Translations under genes and position numbers: made by a program | Shown: positions 43,729 through 52,129 of the stretch, in pieces | How positions within the stretch are numbered: position 1 is the first letter of the stretch | How the letters are laid out: every line of letters begins with the position of its first letter | Notes under the pieces: generated by a model | Seen by the model: only the letters and a program-made list of their open reading frames with translations | What the model was told of the DNA's origin: nothing | Database searches by the model: none | Assembly (NCBI RefSeq): GCF_000763905.1 | Contig: NZ_JRKN01000008.1 | Coordinates: 88,924-152,923 of the forward strand | Length of the DNA: 64,000 bases | Direction of reading: 5' to 3' | Origin: Paracoccus halophilus | GTDB taxonomy: Bacteria > Pseudomonadota > Alphaproteobacteria > Rhodobacterales > Rhodobacteraceae

Positions 43729-46686
43729 ATGCAGGACAGATCGCGGATCGCGGCCGTTCTCGGCCCGACCAATACCGGCAAGACGCATTACGCCATCGAG
43801 CGTATGCTGGCCCATCGCACCGGCGTCATCGGCCTGCCGCTGCGCCTGCTTGCGCGCGAGGTCTATGACCGCATTGTCAAGGCGCGCGGCCCCAGCGTCG
43901 TGGCGCTGGTCACCGGCGAGGAGCGGATCGTGCCGGACCGCGTGCAATACTGGGTCGCCACCACCGAGGCCATGCCCGAGGTCGGCGCCGATTTCGTCGC
44001 CATCGACGAGATCCAGCTTTGCGCCGATCCCGAACGCGGCCATGTCTTCACCGACCGGCTGCTGAATATGCGCGGCCTGCATGAAACCCTGCTTCTGGGC
44101 AGCGACACCATGCGGCCGGCCATCGCGGCGCTGGTGCCGGGCGTGCAGTTCATGCGGCGCGAGCGATTCTCGGACCTGTCCTGGGCCGGCTCGAAAAAGA
44201 TCAGCCGCATGCCGGCGCGCTCGGCCATCGTCTGCTTCTCGGCCGAGGAGGTCTATGCCACGGCCGAACTGATCCGCCGGCAAAAGGGCGGCTGCGCGGT
44301 GATCATGGGCGCGCTGAGCCCGCGCACGCGCAATGCCCAGGTCGCCATGTATCAGCAGGGCGAGGTGGATTACCTGGTCGCCACCGACGCCATCGGCATG
44401 GGGCTGAACCTCGATCTGCGCCATGTCGCCTTCTCGGCGGTGGAAAAATTCGACGGCCGCCGCTATCGCCCGCTGTTTCCCCATGAGCTGGCCCAGATCG
44501 CCGGCCGCGCCGGGCGCCATACCGAAGCCGGCACCTTCGGCGTCACCGGCGATGCGAACATCCTGGACGAGGGGCTGATCGGCGCCATCGAGAACCACCG
44601 CTTCCAGCCGATCGGCCGCCTGATGTGGCGCAATCCGGCGCTGGAATACGGCAGTATCGAGCGGCTGATCGCCAGTCTGGAAACCGCGCCGCAACCGGAA
44701 TGGCTGGCGCGCGGGCGCGAGGCGGACGACCTGCGCGCGTTGAAGGCGCTCTCTGCCATGCCCGAGATCCGCGGCCAAGTGACGCATCCGCGCGATGTGC
44801 GGCTGTTGTGGGATGTCTGCCGGATACCGGATTTCCGCTCGATCTCGGCGGTCGAGCATGCGACGCTGCTGGCGCGGATTTTCGGCTTTCTGCGCGAGGG
44901 CACCGTGCCCGGCGACTGGCTCGGGGCGCAGATCCGCCGGATCGACCGGGTGCAGGGCGATATCGACACATTATCGAAACGATTGGCATATATCCGCACC
45001 TGGACCTATGCGGCGCAGCGTTCGGGCTGGGTTTCGGACGAAAGCCATTGGCGCGCCGAGACGCGCGCTGTAGAAGATCGCTTGTCGGATGCGCTGCACG
45101 CGGCTTTGACACAAAGATTCGTGGACCGGCGCACCTCAGTTCTGCTGCGCCGGCTCAAACAGAAGGAGGCCCTTTTGGCCGAGGTGAATGACAAGGGCGA
45201 GGTGACGGTCGAGGGCGAATTCGCCGGCCGTCTGGAAGGGTTCCGCTTCCGCGCCGATCCAAGCGCGACCGGGGACGAGGCGCGCATGCTGGCGCGCGCA
45301 GCCTATGAGGCGCTGCGGCCCGAATTCCATCTGCGTGCCGACCGCTTCTACAATGCGCCCGATACCGAGCTGGATTTCACCGAGCAGGGCGGGCTGATGT
45401 GGGGCGCCTCGGCGGTGGGCAAGCTGGTCAAGGGCGCCGAGCCGATGAAGCCGGGCGTCGAGGCTTTCGTCGACGAAGAGGCCGGCCCCGAGATCGCCGA
45501 GAAGGTGACCCGCCGGCTGCAGCATTTTATCGACCGCAAGGCCGCGACCGCATTCGAGCCGCTGATGGCGCTGAAGAATGACGAGACCATGACCGGCCTC
45601 GCGCGCGGTTTCGCCTTTCGCCTGGTCGAGGCCTTCGGCGTCCTGCCGCGCGAGGGTGTCGCGGCCGAGGTCAAGGAACTGGATCAGGAGGCGCGCGGCC
45701 TGCTGCGCAAGCATGGCGTGCGCTTCGGCCAGTTCACCATCTTCCTGCCGGCGCTCCTGAAACCGGCGCCGACACGGCTGCGGCTGGTCCTCTGGGGGCT
45801 GGATCAGGGGCTGGCGGAATTTCCTGAAAGCCCGCCGCCCGGTCTGGTGACGATCCCGAACCTGCCCGACGTGCCCAAGGGGTATTACACGCTCTCGGGC
45901 TATCATCCGGCGGGCGAGCGCGCGATCCGCATCGACATGCTGGAGCGCCTGGCCGACATGCTGCGCGGTCAGGACAGCCGCGCGGGATTCGAGGCGACGG
46001 CCGACATGCTGTCGATCACCGGCATGACGCTGGAGCAGTTCTCGGATCTGATGGTGGGCCTGGGCTACAAGGCCGAGCGTGGCGAGAGGGTCAAGACCCG
46101 CGCCGAGCCCGCGCCCGAACCGGCGCCGGAACCCGGCGAGGTCGATCACGAACACCCGCTGACCGAAGAGGAAAGCGTGCTGGCCGCCGAGACCCGCGCG
46201 AAATGGGAGGCCGAGCAGGCCGCCCGCAAGGCCGAGGAAGAGGCCGCCGCCCGGCAGGCCGGCGAGGTCGATGCGGATGATGCCGCGACGCCCGCCGCCG
46301 GCGAGGCTGCGCCCGAGATGGAGGTGTTCTATACCTTTACCTGGCCGCCGCGTCCGCGCGGCAACCGCCGCCCGCCGCGTGGCGAGCAGCAGCAGGGCCA
46401 GGGGCGCCGGCAGGGCGAGCCCGCCCGCGAGCGCGAGCCGCGCCGTGACGGCGAGAAGCGCGCCGGCAAGCCGGCCGATGGCAGGCCCGCGGAGGGCAAG
46501 CCGCGTGGTCAGAAGCCGGGCGAGAATCAGTCCGAGAGGCGCGGCGATCGCGGTCCCAAGGGCAAGCACAAGGGCAAGCCGCGCCATGACGGCCCGAAAA
46601 GCTTCGAGGCGCGGCCCCCACGGGAAAAGAAGGCCGATCCCGACAGCCCGTTCGCGGTCCTGGCCGCGCTCAAGAACAAGACGTGA
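43729..46686 (+). CDS. SUV3-like ATP-dependent RNA helicase
   Basis: A 985-residue SF2 helicase like mitochondrial SUV3 and its alphaproteobacterial relatives. Walker A is AAVLGPTNTGKTHYAIERML, motif II is VAIDEIQLCADPERGHV, motif V is VDYLVATDAIGMGLNLDL and motif VI is LAQIAGRAGRHTEAGTFG. The region to about residue 780 is helical. The last about 200 residues are charged and low in complexity (Glu/Ala-rich, then Arg/Lys/Gly-rich with RRPPRGEQQQGQGRRQ), a likely RNA-binding tail. It should unwind RNA in degradation or ribosome assembly. It overlaps the next S4-domain gene by four bases. Confidence 0.9.
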   Translation: MQDRSRIAAVLGPTNTGKTHYAIERMLAHRTGVIGLPLRLLAREVYDRIVKARGPSVVALVTGEERIVPDRVQYWVATTEAMPEVGADFVAIDEIQLCADPERGHVFTDRLLNMRGLHETLLLGSDTMRPAIAALVPGVQFMRRERFSDLSWAGSKKISRMPARSAIVCFSAEEVYATAELIRRQKGGCAVIMGALSPRTRNAQVAMYQQGEVDYLVATDAIGMGLNLDLRHVAFSAVEKFDGRRYRPLFPHELAQIAGRAGRHTEAGTFGVTGDANILDEGLIGAIENHRFQPIGRLMWRNPALEYGSIERLIASLETAPQPEWLARGREADDLRALKALSAMPEIRGQVTHPRDVRLLWDVCRIPDFRSISAVEHATLLARIFGFLREGTVPGDWLGAQIRRIDRVQGDIDTLSKRLAYIRTWTYAAQRSGWVSDESHWRAETRAVEDRLSDALHAALTQRFVDRRTSVLLRRLKQKEALLAEVNDKGEVTVEGEFAGRLEGFRFRADPSATGDEARMLARAAYEALRPEFHLRADRFYNAPDTELDFTEQGGLMWGASAVGKLVKGAEPMKPGVEAFVDEEAGPEIAEKVTRRLQHFIDRKAATAFEPLMALKNDETMTGLARGFAFRLVEAFGVLPREGVAAEVKELDQEARGLLRKHGVRFGQFTIFLPALLKPAPTRLRLVLWGLDQGLAEFPESPPPGLVTIPNLPDVPKGYYTLSGYHPAGERAIRIDMLERLADMLRGQDSRAGFEATADMLSITGMTLEQFSDLMVGLGYKAERGERVKTRAEPAPEPAPEPGEVDHEHPLTEEESVLAAETRAKWEAEQAARKAEEEAAARQAGEVDADDAATPAAGEAAPEMEVFYTFTWPPRPRGNRRPPRGEQQQGQGRRQGEPAREREPRRDGEKRAGKPADGRPAEGKPRGQKPGENQSERRGDRGPKGKHKGKPRHDGPKSFEARPPREKKADPDSPFAVLAALKNKT

Positions 46687-46958
46687 GCGGGGACGAGCCC
46701 GACACGATACGGCTGGACCGCTGGTTGCACCATGTGCGCCTGTTCAGGACGCGCAGCCTCGCCGCCGATGCGATCGGCGGCGGCGGCGTCCGGGTCAACG
46801 GCCAACCCTGCCGCAAGCCGGCGCGGGCGGTGCGCCCGGGCGATACGGTCACCGTTTCGGCCCATGGAACGGTGCGCGCCCTGCGCGTCCTGGCCCTGGG
46901 CGAGCGGCGCGGCCCGGCGCCCGAAGCCAGCCTGCTTTACGAGGAAATCGGCCTCTGA
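46683..46958 (+). CDS. S4-domain RNA-binding protein (HslR/Hsp15-like)
   Basis: A 91-residue protein dominated by an S4 domain: IRLDRWLHHVRLFRTRSLAA, GGGVRVNGQPCRKPARAVRP and GDTVTVSAHGTVRALRVL. Hsp15-type proteins bind stalled or free 50S subunits. The GTG start overlaps the helicase stop (GTGA), so translation is coupled, which supports a common role in RNA metabolism. Confidence 0.88.
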   Translation: MSGDEPDTIRLDRWLHHVRLFRTRSLAADAIGGGGVRVNGQPCRKPARAVRPGDTVTVSAHGTVRALRVLALGERRGPAPEASLLYEEIGL

Positions 46959-46961
46959 TCG

Positions 46962-46977
46962 CGCCCCTGCGGGGGCG
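46962..46977 (+). terminator. Short GC hairpin after the S4 gene
   Basis: CGCCCC and GGGGCG with a TGCG loop, three bases after the S4 gene stop. No T tract. It may end or trim the helicase-S4 transcript before the ferredoxin promoter. Confidence 0.4.
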
Positions 46978-47075
46978 GCATGGGAACGTGGTTTTGCCCG
47001 GATGCGAAACCCCAGAACGCTGTTCGCTCCGCCGTGGTTGAAGGCTGCATGCGCGTCTTTTCCGCTGTCGCGGCC

Positions 47076-47104
47076 TTGAATGATGGCCATGCCGGGCGTA
47101 ACTA
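47076..47104 (+). promoter_or_regulatory. Candidate promoter of the ferredoxin gene
   Basis: TTGAAT at 47076-47081 and TAACTA at 47099-47104 with a 17-bp spacer. The start codon follows 28 bases after the -10, with AGGA between. The -10 lacks a final T, as is common for alphaproteobacterial promoters. Confidence 0.5.
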
Positions 47105-47132
47105 GCCGCTCAGGCAACAGGAACCACGCGCT

Positions 47133-47471
47133 ATGACCTACGTCGTCACCGATAACTGCATCATGTGCAAATACACCGACTGCGTCGAGGTGTGCCCGGT
47201 GGACTGTTTCTACGAGGGCGAGAACACGCTGGTCATCCATCCCGACGAATGCATCGATTGCGGCGTCTGCGAACCGGAATGCCCGGCCGACGCGATCCGC
47301 CCCGATACCGAGCCGGATATGGAAAGCTGGGTCGAGTTCAACCGGAAATATTCCGAGAAATGGCCGGTCATCACCCGCAAGAAGGATCCGATGCCGGGCT
47401 ATGAAGAAATGGACGGCGTTGCCGGCAAGCTCGAGAAGTATTTCTCGGAAGCGCCGGGCGAGGGCGACTGA
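47133..47471 (+). CDS. fdxA: 7Fe ferredoxin
   Basis: A 112-residue FdxA-type ferredoxin with Cys at 9, 12, 17, 21, 25, 40, 43, 46 and 50. The pattern [20 protein letters not shown] followed by [16 protein letters not shown] gives one [3Fe-4S] and one [4Fe-4S] cluster, and the C-terminal extension (about residues 60-112) is typical of the Azotobacter FdI-like group. It carries electrons in the cytoplasm. Its redox partners are not identifiable here. Confidence 0.95.
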   Translation: MTYVVTDNCIMCKYTDCVEVCPVDCFYEGENTLVIHPDECIDCGVCEPECPADAIRPDTEPDMESWVEFNRKYSEKWPVITRKKDPMPGYEEMDGVAGKLEKYFSEAPGEGD

Positions 47472-47918
47472 ACGCGAATTTTTCGGCCCGGTTTCACCTT
47501 TGACGAAACTGTGATCGACTTGCATCAGACCCGGTTTTGACGGTTCCGCGCGGTGGTTATGCAGGTGCAGAATCGTTACCAAGTTGACCGTGAGGCAGCC
47601 GGGGCGATTCGGTTTACTCGCCGCCGGTTCTGCGGGAAGAAATGTTGACAAGTGTCTGATTTGGTTTTCTTTCGCCTATCCGTGCAGAGCCGGTGCTGCC
47701 TCGCAGCGAACCTTTGAACTGCGCTGCATTTTGTGATATATTGTCGTTACATTCGCGTCGGGCGGGCCATCTGACCATGGTCTGAACGGCGCTTCTGCCT
47801 GCTCCGGTCATCTGCCAGACCGGGAAAGATAGAACCGATATACCGGCCCGGAAAGGAGGGAGTTCCCCGCCTTCAGGGTCTTTGTGCCGCCTGGCGGCGC
47901 CGCTGCGAAGGAAACTCG
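47472..47918 (+). promoter_or_regulatory. Intergenic region with carD promoter and long leader
   Basis: These 447 bases hold no convincing gene. A good sigma-70-type promoter is TTGAAC (47714-47719), a 17-bp spacer and TATATT (47737-47742). Transcription would start near 47749, which leaves about 170 bases of leader before the carD ATG. The leader contains an isolated AAAGGAGGG at 47852-47860 with no start codon at a usable distance. A second, weaker TTGACA lies at 47644. Confidence 0.6.
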
Positions 47919-48428
47919 ATGTCCAAGACCAAGAAAGCCGAATTCCGCCCCGATGATTTCGTCGTATACCCCACCCATGGCGTGGGGCGGATCGTGTCCA
48001 TCGAAGAGCAGGAGGTCGCCGGCCTGCGCCTCGAGATGTTCGTGATCTCGTTCGAGAAGGACAAGATGACGCTGCGCGTCCCCACCGCCCGCGCCAGCGA
48101 GATCGGCATGCGTGGCCTCTCGACCCCCGATCTGGTCGAGCAGGCGCTGAACACGCTCAAGGGCAAGGCCCGGGTCAAGCGCGCCATGTGGTCGCGCCGC
48201 GCCCAGGAATACGAGCAAAAGATCAACTCGGGCGACCTGATGTCGATTGCCGAGGTGGTGCGCGACCTGCACCGCAACGACGACCAGCGCGAGCAGTCCT
48301 ATTCCGAGCGTCAGCTTTACGAGGCGGCGCTGGATCGCCTGACCCGCGAGATCGCCGCGGTCAACGGCATGGACGAGGCCGGCGCCCAGAAAAAGGTCGA
48401 TGCCGTGCTGACCGCCCGCGCCGCCTGA
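47919..48428 (+). CDS. carD: CarD-family transcriptional regulator
   Basis: A 169-residue protein with the RNA polymerase-interacting N-terminal domain (FRPDDFVVYPTHGVGRIVSI, LRLEMFVISFEKDKMTLRVP) and a helical DNA-binding C-terminal domain (KARVKRAMWSRRAQEYEQKI, SIAEVVRDLHRNDDQREQSY). CarD binds the polymerase beta lobe and stabilises open complexes at promoters with weak -10 elements. GAAGGA lies shortly before the ATG. A clear terminator follows. Confidence 0.95.
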   Translation: MSKTKKAEFRPDDFVVYPTHGVGRIVSIEEQEVAGLRLEMFVISFEKDKMTLRVPTARASEIGMRGLSTPDLVEQALNTLKGKARVKRAMWSRRAQEYEQKINSGDLMSIAEVVRDLHRNDDQREQSYSERQLYEAALDRLTREIAAVNGMDEAGAQKKVDAVLTARAA

Positions 48429-48449
48429 CACGGGCCGCGTTTCGCGATC

Positions 48450-48477
48450 AAGGGGCGCCCTTGCGGCGCCCTTTTTG
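48450..48477 (+). terminator. Intrinsic terminator of carD
   Basis: GGGCGCC and GGCGCCC form a stem with a CTTGC-type loop, directly followed by TTTTTGCTT. This is the most canonical Rho-independent terminator in the window. Confidence 0.85.
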
Positions 48478-48481
48478 CTTG

Positions 48482-49234
48482 TCAGGGATAGACCCGCTCC
48501 AGCGCTCCCGATGAGATCAGGCTGCCCGTCGTGACGATCGCCTGGCCTTGCAGATTGTTCGCCCAGCAATCGTCAAAGGACAGCTCGTAACGGCAATATC
48601 TGTGGCCCTCGAGCAGGCTGCGAAACTGCGGCTCCAATTGCCCCGGGGGGCTCACCAGGCGGCCAAGCTGCACCGGTGGCCCTGCCACGATGCCGGCATT
48701 CAGCAGACCCTGATAGGCCAGTTCCGCATTGTAAAATCTGCCGTCGCCCAGCAGGAACTGGTCGTCGAAGGGCTGGCCATAGGCGATGAACAGCGAAAAC
48801 CGCGCCATCGGGCCGGGCCACATCTGTTCTTCCGGGTCGTAATCCGCGGCGAGATCGCGCGCCCGGTAAACGGCGTAATCCCCGTGTGACAGGCCGGCGA
48901 CATGCTCATAGAGCATTTCCTCCTTCACGCCCTCGGATTCATCGACGAACACTACGCGCGGGCCGCCGCTGCTGGGCCGCAAGATCCCGACCGAGGCCCA
49001 TCGCAGGTCAAGGCTGCGGCGGATCGCCTCGTCGATATCGTTGACCCCGTTTCGGAAGATCAGATCGCCCGGCCGCCAGTCCCAGGCGGCCTCGGCCATC
49101 AGGGCCTCGTAATCGGGAGCCGGCACGGTCAGCGGATCGGCCCTGTCCTGCGCCCATGACGCGGCGCAGGTCAGAATGCCCGCCAGCACTGCCGCGATGA
49201 CCGTTGCGCCCGGCTTTTTCAGCTTGCCCGGCAC
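48482..49234 (-). CDS. YiiX/YebB-like permuted papain-fold protein, catalytic residues replaced
   Basis: A 250-residue exported protein (signal peptide through TCAASWAQD). The fold signature of the C92/YiiX group is present: WRPGDLIFRNGVNDID, a VGIL strand, VVFVDESEGVKEEML, then PFDDQFLLGDGRFYNAELAY and GLLNAGI. In active members the first motif reads SHVGI with the catalytic His and the second reads YC(S/T)EL with the catalytic Cys. Here they read RWASVGIL and FYNAELAY, so both residues are missing. It may be a binding protein rather than a hydrolase. The start is a GTG six bases after the M20 peptidase stop, so they form an operon. Confidence 0.72.
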   Translation of the reverse strand: MPGKLKKPGATVIAAVLAGILTCAASWAQDRADPLTVPAPDYEALMAEAAWDWRPGDLIFRNGVNDIDEAIRRSLDLRWASVGILRPSSGGPRVVFVDESEGVKEEMLYEHVAGLSHGDYAVYRARDLAADYDPEEQMWPGPMARFSLFIAYGQPFDDQFLLGDGRFYNAELAYQGLLNAGIVAGPPVQLGRLVSPPGQLEPQFRSLLEGHRYCRYELSFDDCWANNLQGQAIVTTGSLISSGALERVYP

Positions 49235-49240
49235 GATCCG

Positions 49241-50626
49241 TTACGCCAGTGCGGCGAGGATCCGCGCCCAGCTGCGCGCCCCCTTTGCGAAGCTTTCGAT
49301 ATCGTATTTCTCGTTCGGGGAATGGATGCGGTCATCGTCGCGGGCAAAACCGATCAGCATCGAATCCATGCCCAGAATTTCCTTGAAATCCCCGGCGATC
49401 GGGATCGAGCCGCCGGCCCCGATATAGGCGGCCTCGCGTCCCCATTCCTCGCCAAGCGCCTGTTTCGCGGCGGCAAAGGCGGGGTCCGAGATATCCATGC
49501 GGCTGGCCGGGCTGGCGCCGTGATCGTGGAATTCGACCGTGCAATCCGCGGGTATGGCGGCGCGGATATGGGCGCGGAATGCCTCGCGGATCGCCTGCGG
49601 GTCCTGTGTACCGGTCAGCCGAAAGCTGACCTTGGCGCGTGCTTCGGCCGGCAGGACGGTCTTGAATCCCGCGCCGGTATAGCCGCCGGTGATGCCGTTG
49701 ATCTCGAATGTCGGGCGGTTCCAGACCATTTCCAGCGCGCTGCGCCCCTGTTCGCCGACCGGGTGCTTCAGCCCGACCAGCGACAGGAATCCGCCGGCGT
49801 CGAAATCCAGCGCCTGCCAGTCGGCGCGCAGCTCGTCGCTCAGATCCTCGACCCCGTGATAAAAGCCGGGCAGGGTGATGCGGCCGGCATCGTCCTTGAT
49901 GCTGGCCAGCGCGTTGACAAGGATCTGGATCGGGTTCGCGGCCAGCCCGCCGAAACTGCCCGAATGCAGGTCAAACTCGGCGGCGCGGATCACGATTTCC
50001 TCGCCATAGAGGCCGCGCAGCTGCGTCGTGATCGCGGGCCGGCCATCGGCGTAAAGCCCGGTGTCGCAGATCATCGCGATACCGGCGCGCAATTCCTCGG
50101 CATTCTCGCGCAGGAAGGGGCGCAGGCTGGGCGAGCCGGATTCCTCCTCGCCCTCGAACAGCAGCACCAGATCCGAGGGCAGGGCGCCATGCACCGCCTT
50201 CCACGCCCGGAACGCCTCGACAAAGGTCATCAGCTGGCCCTTGTCGTCCGAAGCGCCACGGCCACGGATCACCCGCCCGGCGGGTGTGTCCTCGATCGCC
50301 GGCTCAAAGGGCGGGCGGTCCCACAATTCCAGCGGATCGACCGGCTGGACATCGTAATGGCCGTAAAACAGCAGCGGCCTGCGGTCACCTTTCGGTGAAT
50401 GCGCGACCACCATCGGATGGCCGGGCGTGTCGCGGACATCTGCCTGAAACCCCAGCGAGCGAAGCTCATCGCACAGCCATTCCGCGGCCTTGCGGACATC
50501 GCCGGCATGGGCGGGGTCGGTGGAAATCGAGGCGATGCGCAGAAACTCCTGCAAGCGGCTCAGCGCCTGCGGCAATTCCCGATCCAGCGTTGAAAGCATT
50601 TCGTCGATTTTGGGCTTGTTCTGCAT
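49241..50626 (-). CDS. M20-family metallopeptidase
   Basis: A 461-residue dipeptidase-like zinc enzyme. Metal-binding motifs are [39 protein letters not shown], the catalytic and ligand glutamates in [25 protein letters not shown] and the C-terminal [13 protein letters not shown]. The dimerisation domain lies between about residues 210 and 360. It hydrolyses dipeptides or N-acyl amino acids. It is divergent from hemA and followed by the YiiX-like gene. Confidence 0.92.
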   Translation of the reverse strand: MQNKPKIDEMLSTLDRELPQALSRLQEFLRIASISTDPAHAGDVRKAAEWLCDELRSLGFQADVRDTPGHPMVVAHSPKGDRRPLLFYGHYDVQPVDPLELWDRPPFEPAIEDTPAGRVIRGRGASDDKGQLMTFVEAFRAWKAVHGALPSDLVLLFEGEEESGSPSLRPFLRENAEELRAGIAMICDTGLYADGRPAITTQLRGLYGEEIVIRAAEFDLHSGSFGGLAANPIQILVNALASIKDDAGRITLPGFYHGVEDLSDELRADWQALDFDAGGFLSLVGLKHPVGEQGRSALEMVWNRPTFEINGITGGYTGAGFKTVLPAEARAKVSFRLTGTQDPQAIREAFRAHIRAAIPADCTVEFHDHGASPASRMDISDPAFAAAKQALGEEWGREAAYIGAGGSIPIAGDFKEILGMDSMLIGFARDDDRIHSPNEKYDIESFAKGARSWARILAALA

Positions 50627-50713
50627 GTCCCGCCTTTCCTGACTGATTTCCTCAGGGTAAATTCCTGTTTTTACCGCGCTATTGCGACAATTTGGCCCTG
50701 TATTTTTTCCGCT

Positions 50714-50727
50714 TTGACACTTATCAA
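50714..50727. promoter_or_regulatory. FNR-type box upstream of hemA
   Basis: TTGAC-ACTT-ATCAA is one mismatch from the FNR consensus TTGAT-N4-ATCAA, 67 bases before the hemA ATG. Rhodobacter hemA genes are known to be activated by FnrL under low oxygen through such a site. It also lies 87 bases from the divergent M20 gene start. Confidence 0.75.
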
Positions 50728-50794
50728 GTTAGGACCCGCGGGATCGGAGCATGATCCCCCAAGCAAGCAAGTTCAAGCAAGGCAAGGGATCAAG

Positions 50795-52024
50795 ATGGAC
50801 TACTCTGCCGCCCTCGACCAGGCCATCGGCAAGCTGCACGAAGAAGGACGCTACCGGACCTTCATCGATATCGAGCGCCGCAAGGGGGCCTTTCCGCGGG
50901 CGGTCTGGACGCGCCCCGACGGGACCGAGACCGAGATCACCGTCTGGTGCGGCAACGACTATCTGGGCATGGGCCAGCATCCCGTGGTGCTGGACGCCAT
51001 GCACGAGGCGCTGGACGCGACCGGCGCCGGCTCGGGCGGGACGCGCAACATTTCCGGCACGACGGTCTATCACAAGCGCCTTGAGGCCGAGATTTCCGAC
51101 CTGCATCGCAAGGAGGCCGCGCTGGTCTTTACCAGCGCCTATATCGCCAATGACGCGACGCTTTCGACGCTGCGCAAGCTGTTTCCGGGGCTGATCATCT
51201 ATTCCGACCAGCTCAACCACGCCTCGATGATCGAGGGGATCAAGCGGTTCGACGGCGCCAAGCGCATCTTTCGCCACAACGACCCGGCGCATCTGCGCGA
51301 ATTGCTCGAGGCGGACGATCCGGCGGCGCCCAAGCTGATCGCCTTTGAATCGATCTATTCGATGGATGGCGATTTCGGCCCCATCGCGGAAATCTGCGAT
51401 CTGGCCGAGGAGTTCAACGCGCTGACCTATCTGGACGAGGTCCACGCCGTCGGCATGTATGGCCGGCGCGGCGGCGGCGTCTCGGAACGCGACGGGCTGG
51501 CGCATCGCATCGACATCATCAACGGCACGCTGGGCAAGGCCTTCGGGGTGTTCGGCGGCTATATCGCGGCTTCGGCCCGGATGGTGGACGCGATCCGTTC
51601 CTATGCGCCGGGCTTCATCTTCACCACCTCGATTCCGCCGGCTGTGGCGGCGGGGGCGGCGGCCTCGATCGCGTTCCTGAAAACCGCCGAGGGGCAGATG
51701 CTGCGCGACCAGCAGCAATTGCATGCCCGCATCCTGAAGATGCGCCTGCGGGGCCTGGGCATGCCGATCAACGATCACGGCAGCCATATCGTGCCGGTCC
51801 ATGTCGGCCATCCGGTGCATTGCAAGGCATTGTCCGATATGCTGCTTGCGGATTTCGGCATCTATGTGCAGCCGATCAACTTCCCGACCGTTCCGCGCGG
51901 GACCGAAAGGCTGCGCTTCACGCCCTCGCCGGTGCATGACGCGAAGCGGATCGACCAACTGGTTCGTGCGATGGATCACCTGTGGTCGCAATGCAAGCTT
52001 AACCGTTCCGTTGCTGTCGCCTGA
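50795..52024 (+). CDS. hemA: 5-aminolevulinate synthase
   Basis: A 409-residue PLP enzyme that condenses glycine and succinyl-CoA, the first step of heme synthesis in alphaproteobacteria. Motifs: [67 protein letters not shown] and the PLP Lys in [18 protein letters not shown] (about residue 248). The ATG follows GCAAGGGA. An FNR-type box upstream indicates oxygen control. Confidence 0.97.
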   Translation: MDYSAALDQAIGKLHEEGRYRTFIDIERRKGAFPRAVWTRPDGTETEITVWCGNDYLGMGQHPVVLDAMHEALDATGAGSGGTRNISGTTVYHKRLEAEISDLHRKEAALVFTSAYIANDATLSTLRKLFPGLIIYSDQLNHASMIEGIKRFDGAKRIFRHNDPAHLRELLEADDPAAPKLIAFESIYSMDGDFGPIAEICDLAEEFNALTYLDEVHAVGMYGRRGGGVSERDGLAHRIDIINGTLGKAFGVFGGYIAASARMVDAIRSYAPGFIFTTSIPPAVAAGAAASIAFLKTAEGQMLRDQQQLHARILKMRLRGLGMPINDHGSHIVPVHVGHPVHCKALSDMLLADFGIYVQPINFPTVPRGTERLRFTPSPVHDAKRIDQLVRAMDHLWSQCKLNRSVAVA

Positions 52025-52129
52025 CAGGTTCGGGGGTGTTCGTCTCTCGCGTCCGTGATAACCTTGCTTTAATCAACTTGTGAGATTCTCCCGATTCGGG
52101 GGATGGCAGCAAAGAATGGGGCAGGTGCA

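Noticed and set aside
47614..47811. A 65-codon minus-strand frame in the carD upstream region
   Set aside because: It covers the carD promoter, has no ribosome-binding site and no recognisable domain.
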